A stretch of 43,658 nt of DNA, taken from positions 1 through 43,658 of the forward strand of contig JASCIV010000119.1 in NCBI GenBank assembly GCA_030374735.1. The letters are read 5' to 3'. The position numbers and the translations under genes are program-made. The notes below the pieces were generated by a model, which worked only from the letters and a program-made list of their open reading frames with translations, had not been told where the DNA came from and did not search any database. Every line of letters starts with the position of its first letter. Positions within the stretch are counted from its first letter, which is position 1. Below are positions 37,071 through 43,658 of the stretch, piece after piece. Source of the stretch: Gracilaria caudata (Eukaryota; Rhodophyta; Florideophyceae; Gracilariales; Gracilariaceae).

Positions 37071-38849
37071 GGGGCCGTTTACAGGACTTCAGTTGCATGG
37101 GCGGTTCAGGGCATATGGGTATTTGTACGGATGGTGCTGGTACAGGAATCAGGAATTCGTGCGCCGGATGGGTTGCAATTCTTTTTCGATGGAATCTTGT
37201 CTCACCATCACCAACATGATGTTGCCGTCCCACATAGATCTAGTCCTACAGTTACGTAAAAACGCCAACTGTGACACGACACGACACAGGGCTGCCCTGA
37301 CAAGACATTAGTTACGTATGCCGCACAACGAGTGGCGTCGTGTGCGCTCTTAACTGCGGCTGTGCTGAAAAGGGTTGGATTGCCGGCATGATTTGAATTC
37401 GGCTCTTTGCTACGAAGGTAGAAACCGCTCCTCGAAACGTCTGTGGGCGGCTGACGTAATGCTGCATCGTGAAACGATGCCTTGTCAGCGCTTGAATGCG
37501 TGTTTGCAACCAACTCAGAGCCCCTTTGCAAGGTTCAAGCGCAGACAGGCCTGACTACAATGTTCTGTGCGAAGCAACCACTTTGCGAACTGGACATTGT
37601 TTTTGCTACACAGTTGGCAATTTTTGTTGCAGCTATAGGACTCCAACTGGTTTTCAAGGTAGATGGGTGCTCACTTGGGCCCACTTCTAGTAGATTGATC
37701 TGTCGTGCGACTGTACAACTCTACGGCGGCAGCATTAGAACTGAGGCGCTTCGGCGTACGTATCCCTGTAGGGAAGGCCTGGATTTATACTGGTTTGCCA
37801 AGCTACGCAGCGCCACTGGCAGTTTTGCATAGATGGCAGATAGCAGTGAATCTTTTAGATATGCTATGTGATTTGAGCTGTCTTTCCGTAACTATTTTTT
37901 TGTGTGCCCAAAACGGCGTTGGCTGTTGAGCCACTGGCTCAGCCAGGGGGATCCCTCAAAAACATTTCGATTGGGGGGCTCCAAGACTTACGTAAACGAA
38001 TTCTTGAATCCGCTCGAAATACGCGCGTTGTTCTGTTTGTAACGTGGAGTTCACATTCCATCCTGAAGAAAATATCATCTTATTTTATCTCGATTTGCAA
38101 GTGATGGAGTCATCACTTTCTTTCCGGGAATGCAGCAGACAGAACAGCACACGTTGACCTTGAAACAGGGCAGCAAATGTTTACATTCAGCAGAACCGTG
38201 CGACCGGTTGGTGGCAAACAATTTGAACTGTCGCTCAGAACATATTTGGGATTGTACATTTGCCCAAAAAAGCACAACTGAAACCTTCAAGAGTTGGCAG
38301 CCACCATTGCACACTGATGACCTTCGGTGCTACATCATCTGAATTTGCACGTTCAAGTTCACTTTTAAGCGGAACTGAGAAAATTACAACCTACGCAGTT
38401 GCACGACTTGGCTGGCAGAAACTCTTCACCTCACAGCTGCTCAGCGGAACGTCTCGTACACATATCCGTCTGCAAACCAACCTGCACACACTCTGGCATC
38501 AGCTGAGTATCTTGTTACCCAAAACTGCCCTACTTGAAAAGAAAATGACACCTACAAGTATGTGCCATCAAGTGGCACCTAGAACATCATCTCCGTAGAA
38601 TACTTAAACAAACACTAAGCTATCAAACCTTTCATTCTTGTCATCCAAACACAATTGTGTTCTTGTGTCCACTAGAGTACAAATTATTCAAATAATGTCT
38701 AACTACCTTAGCCGTTTAACTAAAATGCTAAGCGTTTTCTAACTCATCGTTTGCTTATCTATACTTGTACTGCTCACTCGACGCATTGCTAGGCATGAAT
38801 TCAAGAATTATGCCATCATTTCTTCATGTCCCTTACACTACTTCGGACA
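37071..38849. other. Intergenic, no gene supported
   Basis: About 1.8 kb with only short overlapping frames. A small inverted repeat (TGAGCC-ACT-GGCTCA, 37927-37941) was seen. Nothing else is recognisable. Confidence 0.45.
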
Positions 38850-39857
38850 TCAATAATCGTAATCATATAATGAGTCACAAGGACGCTCATAATACGATTT
38901 ACCACCCTTGCGAAGACATTCACACTCGTTTGGTGCAAAGTTCTCTCCAGTTTCGAAGACGCAACATCCGAGACCGTAATAGTCGGGACAAGCAGTTGGA
39001 GTACTTTGTGGTGTCGAAGATATTGAAGGTGAAGGTGATGGAGAAGGCTTGGGAGGAGTACAAGGCCCATCGTACATGTATTCGCCCCCTACTCCAAGGC
39101 ATTCACACTTGTTTGGCGCCGTCTCAAGCCCATATTTCGTCGTACAACATGCAGGTGCGTAAATTTTGGGACAGCCCTTCGGTTCGGGTGAAGGCGTCGA
39201 AGACGGTGATGGCTTAGATGAGGGAGACGAAGAAGGTGAAGGCGCAGGTGGGGGTGCTGTAGGACATTCCCCTTTTGACAACACCTTGTTGGCACTGTCA
39301 CACTTGCATTGGCAGGGGTTTCTCTTTGTCACGTTTCCGTTAGGAGTGGAGCAGCACACTGGCCTCAGTCTGTTTTTTCGGCAGCGGCAACCACAGTCGG
39401 ATGCAACCTGCCCTTCTTGGCACTCGCAAGCACAACTGTTTCTCCTCCAGCGAATTCGATTTTTCATGACACAGCACACCCTAGGACCGCCAAGTCTGCC
39501 ACACTTGCGATAACAGCGTCCACCATATTTGCCTCTGGACAAGAAAGCAAGTGGATGTACCATTATCTCCGGTACAAAAGAGCGTTCGTCGGAGGCAGTG
39601 TACCCCAAGTGTTCAGTGCTTGAAAAAGTGGAACGCAACCATTCATGCGGCGAACTATGCGCCTTATCGCTTATGGAGTAAGAAACACCAAACACAACAG
39701 CGACAGTCACACAAAGCATAAGCAAGAAGTTGAGAGAGTTGCGACGGGGAAGCCGTGCGACGATACGTTGTAACCATGAAAACCTTTCCCCGGTGTTAAC
39801 CCGCAGAAGTTGGGCGGAGGGTGCATGGATGGCTTCATAGTTGGTTGGAGTGTCCAT
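38850..39857 (-). CDS. Type II membrane or secreted protein with four Cys-rich modules and Pro/Ser linkers
   Basis: From the ATG at 39857 the product is 335 residues; the frame is open upstream to 39914. Residues about 41-62 form a membrane segment after a basic stretch (LNFLLMLCVTVAVVFGVSYS), giving a type II anchor. Four related modules follow, each with a CC pair and then a C-x-C: RVCCVMKNRIRWRRNSCAC, PVCCSTPNGNVTKRNPCQC, PACCTTKYGLETAPNKCEC, LGCCVFETGENFAPNECEC. The last two have a Kazal-like outline (APNxCEC...GG...PC) but with CC in place of the usual C-G. Linkers are SPSP-rich, as in hydroxyproline-rich wall proteins. It is probably extracellular, with a matrix or protease-inhibitor role possible; function unproven. 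Confidence 0.72.
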   Translation of the reverse strand: MDTPTNYEAIHAPSAQLLRVNTGERFSWLQRIVARLPRRNSLNFLLMLCVTVAVVFGVSYSISDKAHSSPHEWLRSTFSSTEHLGYTASDERSFVPEIMVHPLAFLSRGKYGGRCYRKCGRLGGPRVCCVMKNRIRWRRNSCACECQEGQVASDCGCRCRKNRLRPVCCSTPNGNVTKRNPCQCKCDSANKVLSKGECPTAPPPAPSPSSSPSSKPSPSSTPSPEPKGCPKIYAPACCTTKYGLETAPNKCECLGVGGEYMYDGPCTPPKPSPSPSPSISSTPQSTPTACPDYYGLGCCVFETGENFAPNECECLRKGGKSYYERPCDSLYDYDY

Positions 39858-41041
39858 TATGCAAGATGAACGGAAGAAACGATTGCTGGTTGCGGAAGAG
39901 AGCGTGGCGACCAACTGAACGAAGAGGACTGAGAGTGGCAGATTAAATAGGTTTACGGAGGAGATTTGGTCCGATGGCGTACGGTTCGATATGTGGGTCT
40001 CAATAGCATAATTTGCGCAAATCTCGAAGACACTTTAAAGCATAGGGTACTCCATGGTTAAAAGGGAACGGTAACGATTGGGTAAACGATTGTATACTGC
40101 TTCCATGTTTCTCCTGAGTTCGAGGAAAACCGGCTGACGATTGTTGAGCGATTAACATGAAACATTATTGTGGTTAGAAATTATGTTGTTGAGTGATACG
40201 CTGAGACTAAGGAGGGAAGAACTGTTGGAGCGAGATTCGTTATGGGATCATCACTCACATATGCTATCTGATGAGTGGTACTCAACAAATGGGGTGACTG
40301 GAGGAACCGACAGGAGAGAGGTGAGGGTTTAACATGAGACCAACGCTCTGAAATGAGGTTGAGAGAACTTTGTGACGTGAAGCGAAAATGGCGCTGGTGG
40401 GCAGGGTTCGATTTAAATTAAGCTCGTGCGTCAACACGGAACGCAGAACCTGCCTGATATGCAAGTCTCGAGAATAGCACTTATCGATATGTGGGATTCG
40501 GATGTTCAGCAACGTAGTGCGTCGTATTGCTCCTTGTTTGGATTGCAACTGAAAGTTTGATAAATCACACCATGGACATTGAAGCGAATTGTGTAATAGC
40601 TAGAAAGCAATGGGGTGTGCCTTATTGTTATCTTCAACAGGTTCGATCAAGCAGAGAAGGAATGAAGAGGCTTAAGGATAAGGGCGTGGGCGGACCGCTT
40701 CAGCTTGCGAGAAAGAACGGTTCACGGGAGGTGTGGCTTGACACCAGCGACATCTCTGCGACGAAAGCTCGGAAGCTAGAGGAAAATAGTTGTATCCGCA
40801 GAAAGGGATGCGGAAAAGCCATTTTACGTACAAGGGTATGTCGTGCGGAGAGTTGGCAACTGCCATTGGCGCGTGGAAGTTTGGAGTGATTGCGGGGCCG
40901 CGTTATGGTTCGGAAGTTTGTTTTTTGAACTCCGCGTTATGGTTCGGAAGTTTGTTTTTTGAACTTCGCCATCGTCACAAGTTATACGTCGTTCTGATGT
41001 TTCAGGGCCGTTGTACACGAGGACAGGACATACAGGCGTAA
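39858..41041. other. Intergenic with one doubtful frame
   Basis: Upstream region of the Cys-rich gene. A plus-strand frame from an ATG at 40572 to 40889 (105 residues, including LKDKGVGGPLQLARKNGSRE) looks partly protein-like but has no recognised domain. A 34-bp tandem repeat lies at 40900-40967. Confidence 0.35.
40900..40967 (+). repeat. 34-bp tandem repeat, two copies
   Basis: A unit starting gcgttatggttcggaag and running through gttttttgaa occurs at 40900-40933 and 40934-40967 and is identical except near its end. Confidence 0.9.
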
Positions 41042-41247
41042 GGGCCTTTCCACATAAAGACATGGACAAATCTTGAGGCACTGTCTTATCCAGATGTCCA
41101 TGTCCACAATTTTGTCCTCGCTCAAGGAGCGGGGACAACAAAGAGACATTTGTTTTTAATTTTTCGGACTTTAAGGTTATTTTATTTTAAATTCTTTTGT
41201 TACACGTTTGCAATTTTTGCATGTCTTGTCTTCATGTGGAAAGGCCC
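41042..41247. mobile_element. PIF/Harbinger (Tourist)-like MITE
   Basis: A 206-bp element whose ends are inverted repeats: the left end reads GGGCCTTTCCACATAAAGAC and the right end, on the opposite strand, GGGCCTTTCCACATGAAGAC, i.e. 20 of 21 bases match. It is flanked on both sides by TAA (41039-41041 and 41248-41250), the target duplication expected of PIF/Harbinger elements (TWA). The interior is AT-rich with no coding capacity, so movement would need a transposase from elsewhere. Confidence 0.85.
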
Positions 41248-41250
41248 TAA

Positions 41251-41853
41251 GACACGTGGCTTTTGGAATTTTGTCCAAAAGAGATACAGAAAAAAACATG
41301 ATTTCCCAAGATGTCTGCAGGGAGCTGCGGCAAATGCCGAAATGAGCCGTTTTCTGAGACAACTGTACGACTTGCGCGTACGACCTTTAATAAATTTTAT
41401 ATTCTTTCTTTCCAATTGAAATTGCGGGCAGTTCTCTCAATATACCTCATGTGCATCAGAGACAAAATAAAGGAACCAAAATCTGTACTGTCGTAATTGC
41501 ATCCAAAAATTGCTTAAACGCCAGTCCACCAAATATTTGGCGACGTTCAAAAAATAGTAAAGGCAACAACTCTCCAGAATTTGGCGGCAACAGTAAACAC
41601 CGGCACATGAGATCTCTCCGAAAGCCAGAGATCTCATGTGCCGGTAATTTCCATCTGTCACGCAGCTTTTTTCTACCCTTTCTACATTCCTGCCACATTT
41701 CTGCAGCATTCGTTCCAATTCACTCCTGATTAAAAACTTTTGAAGCAGAAAACGCGCAAATGGACAACAAAAAAATGTGATCTAACTTCCAATTCTATGC
41801 AGTTAGACAGCAAAACATAAAAAAACGCAGCTCCGCTATCAAAAAAACCGCAC
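41251..41853. other. Intergenic, AT-rich, with a perfect hairpin
   Basis: No gene is supported. It contains the hairpin at 41599-41645. Confidence 0.45.
41599..41645. repeat. Perfect 19-bp-arm inverted repeat with 9-nt loop
   Basis: ACCGGCACATGAGATCTCT (41599-41617) pairs exactly with AGAGATCTCATGTGCCGGT (41627-41645) across the loop ccgaaagcc. It sits in AT-rich non-coding sequence. Confidence 0.92.
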
Positions 41854-42178
41854 ATGAGCCATAAAATGCGTCAAAAAAGCTCCATAGGTCGTTCAGGTGC
41901 TTTCAATTATAGCAAAGCGGATGTGAGAGCCTTATTTGATATGAATGAGGACTTTGAGGCCATTAAATTGAACATGTGGGCTCCTGTAGCAAAAAAGTTT
42001 TTCGTTGGAGCAAAGAAAAAGGCAGACTGGTTCATGATCATGATTTTTTGAAGAAAAAATAAGATATGCTTTCCCTTACGAAGAAAAAAACTGGTAATTC
42101 CTCGTCTCCACCGGATGCTCGAAAAGCTAAGCAAATAATGCTCGATATATTCAAGCAAGGGTGGTTGCAATGGTTTTA
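41854..42178 (+). pseudogene. Decayed DUF6818 Myb/SANT-like copy
   Basis: The frame from 41854 contains RSGAFNYSKADVRALFDMNE and LNMWAPVAKKFF, matching the first half of the domain in the protein at 15054-15974 (RAGAPNYSTEDVAALL..., NWAIVALRF). In another frame from about 42081, KKTGNSSSPPDARKAKQIML and DIFKQ match its second half (CDPACPETVRRAKSIARSI). A stop and a frame change separate the halves, and the middle (RNKFDKL region) is not recognisable. This indicates a broken copy; an intron joining the halves is less likely but possible. Confidence 0.6.
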
Positions 42179-42589
42179 GAAGACGAAGAGGAAAACGGCC
42201 ACTTAAATGCAGAGAATGCGGCGAAAGCAAACAGTTATGGTTCCAGCGCGGACGAGGTCGATGGACAAAAAACAATTGGGGTCAAAGCAAAACAAACGTA
42301 AGATAAACGCAGGTAGGTTGTGGGTCAAGATGTGTCGTGTAATTGCATTGAGCCTCTAGATGATGATGGAAGTCATAGAGTTTGTGATAAGCCCTTGTGG
42401 GAATGTCAAAGTTATGACTATGACGTGTATCGTTGGTACACGGTAACCCACAATTTTGGGAATGTTTTTAGTAATTATGCACCTATGAAGGGATGATTTT
42501 GGAGTGGCAGGATTGGCCACACACGTGGATAGTAGGCTAGATATTTTTAATAATTTTAGTTTGCCACATTGTGGTACAGTACTTAGGCA
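42179..42589. other. Intergenic, AT-rich
   Basis: No gene is supported. It borders a perfect 20-bp palindrome at 42590 where base composition changes. Confidence 0.45.
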
Positions 42590-42609
42590 GAGCAAGCTCG
42601 AGCTTGCTC
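42590..42609. repeat. Perfect 20-bp palindrome
   Basis: GAGCAAGCTCGAGCTTGCTC reads the same on both strands. It lies at the switch from AT-rich sequence to the GC-richer block leading into the retroelement. Confidence 0.95.
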
Positions 42610-43658
42610 CCCTGACACTAAAGTCAACCCTTGTTCGGCTCTGACTTAGTTCCCTTACGCGACGGCTCTCGCTCCGCTTGGAGAAGCCTCCGTTAGTACG
42701 GCTCTGTCAACCAACCGGCCTCATTGAGGAGAAGCACGCTGTGCACGCCATACTTCGATCCTTATATTTTCTGTTGTTTTGTTTTTGTGTTTATCCGTGG
42801 TTACCGGCCTGATCTCCGCCCCAGTATTGGGATATCTTTCTGTTTTTGTTTTTGTTCTCGTTTCGAGCATCTCTATTTCGTCCGTTACCGGAATCTCCGT
42901 GACACTCACGTGCCACGTCGAGCATCGATACCGACCGCCGGCCTCCCTTGGTTCACCACTTGGGTCCGTTCTTTCCAACCTCGTTGGCCTGTCCAGAAGG
43001 CTCCTGTGGAGTTACGCCCACACGTGGGAGCTACGAGGGCTCTTCCGCTGTGCCACCTCGCCCAAGAGTTCGACATCGAACATCCTAGTGGTGCTCTCCC
43101 ATTTCCGGGTTTGCACTACAAGAAGAAGAAAACTGAAGATGTACTTGTTGAGAAGGTTGCCATGACTGGGTATATTGGCGTCATTGCAAAGTCTTTCCAC
43201 ACTACGAGCAAAGCGGCAATGGAAGGAGTACTAGAGAGTGCTTCGAGGCAGCAGTAGTAAGGAAAGAAGATCCCTGGACCGCGCTCAAACCGCTTTCAAG
43301 CGGGACTTCGACGCCCGTGTACGCCGGGATAAGCTCCGCCCCACTACGAAGGGAGACTACGTATTCGTCTGCAAGGAAAACTACAACCCCACAAGGGAAA
43401 AACGGCACAAGCTTTCGCCCATTGCCGACGGCCCCTTTAGGGTAATCTCCCTATCTACGGACACCATTGTGATGGAAACTGACGACGACAACGAGCGCCT
43501 GTCACGCGACCGTGTCGTACTCGCGCCCTCTCCCTCTTCTGAGGTCGTGCTCGACGCGAACAATATCGTTACTACGGATTCGGCAACGCCAGGGCCTTCC
43601 GAGCCCCAACGCCCACCTGTGCTACCGCACCCCGATCGGGGACTCTCTGAATTACCGT
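42610..43658 (+). mobile_element. Ty3/gypsy-like LTR retroelement fragment, cut by the window edge
   Basis: The last 400 bases encode the C-terminal part of a Ty3/gypsy polyprotein. The block from 42610 to about 43260 has no recognisable polyprotein domain and could be an LTR, leader or deletion derivative. Its limits are uncertain because the right end lies outside the window. Confidence 0.6.
43235..43658 (+). CDS. Integrase C-terminal region of a Ty3/gypsy polyprotein, partial
   Basis: The frame is open from 43235 to the window end with no ATG at its start. It reads SLDRAQTAFKRDFDARVRRD, then KGDYVFVCKENYNPTREK, KLSPIADGPFRVISL and RLSRDRVVLAPSP. This is the typical end of Ty3/gypsy integrases: a basic helical stretch, an SH3-like GDYVFV strand block, the SPIADGPFRVI loop and the SRDRVVLAP motif. 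Integrase inserts the element's cDNA into host DNA. The catalytic core and reverse transcriptase that should lie upstream are absent: a stop at 43232 closes the frame and the preceding sequence has no polyprotein domains, so this copy is truncated or internally deleted. Confidence 0.85.

Noticed and set aside
37921..37950. tRNA-like stem near a tggctcag string
   Set aside because: Only a short 6-bp inverted repeat; no cloverleaf or B box follows.

Overview
This is a nuclear segment from a eukaryote, most likely a multicellular (florideophyte) red alga of the Chondrus type. The evidence is a compact layout with few short GT-AG introns (about 70-130 nt), one bacterial-type leucyl-tRNA synthetase with an organelle presequence, a probable plastid-targeted PPR-like protein, a GH133-type glycogen debranching enzyme, a Myb/SANT-like protein of the DUF6818 kind (from memory, a family expanded in red algae and oomycetes), and retroelement sequence at both ends. 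The species is inferred, not proven.

Left third (1-17 kb): a GC-rich diverged repeat fills about 1-600. Then come a p24/TMED cargo receptor (1724-2419), a four-exon glycogen debranching enzyme (3021-5746), a convergent U6 snRNA phosphodiesterase USB1 (5773-6489), and an 86-residue spliced gene packed 26 nt upstream of USB1 (6516-6846). A secreted Hedgehog-type Hint protein (7714-8652) and a small PPR-like protein (8716-9210) follow. After an unassigned stretch (9.6-10.9 kb) lie a short SIN3 corepressor with one PAH domain (11411-13846), a DUF6818 protein (15054-15974) and the GINS subunit PSF3 (16417-17076).

Middle (18-33 kb): organellar LeuRS (18062-21070), a basic protein whose repeated module is cut by a stop (21400-21900), a frameshifted GC-rich ankyrin-repeat gene (about 22880-23440), a head-to-head pair of MCMBP (24266-26008) and MCM3 (26607-29261), and a spliced bZIP protein with an RGG tail (30638-33072). 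PSF3, MCMBP and MCM3 all act in the replicative helicase (CMG) pathway. E2F-like sites lie upstream of PSF3 and in the shared MCMBP/MCM3 promoter, suggesting common S-phase control.

Right third (33-43.7 kb): an AT-rich, gene-poor region with lineage-specific or doubtful genes. It contains a two-segment membrane protein with an 18-residue tandem repeat, a type II membrane protein with four related Cys-rich modules, a well-formed PIF/Harbinger-like MITE (41042-41247), a perfect 19-bp-arm hairpin, a decayed second DUF6818 copy, and the integrase C-terminus of a Ty3/gypsy-like element running off the right edge.

No tRNA, rRNA, CRISPR array or organellar DNA was recognised. All assignments come from reading the sequence and from memory of protein families; no database search was run.
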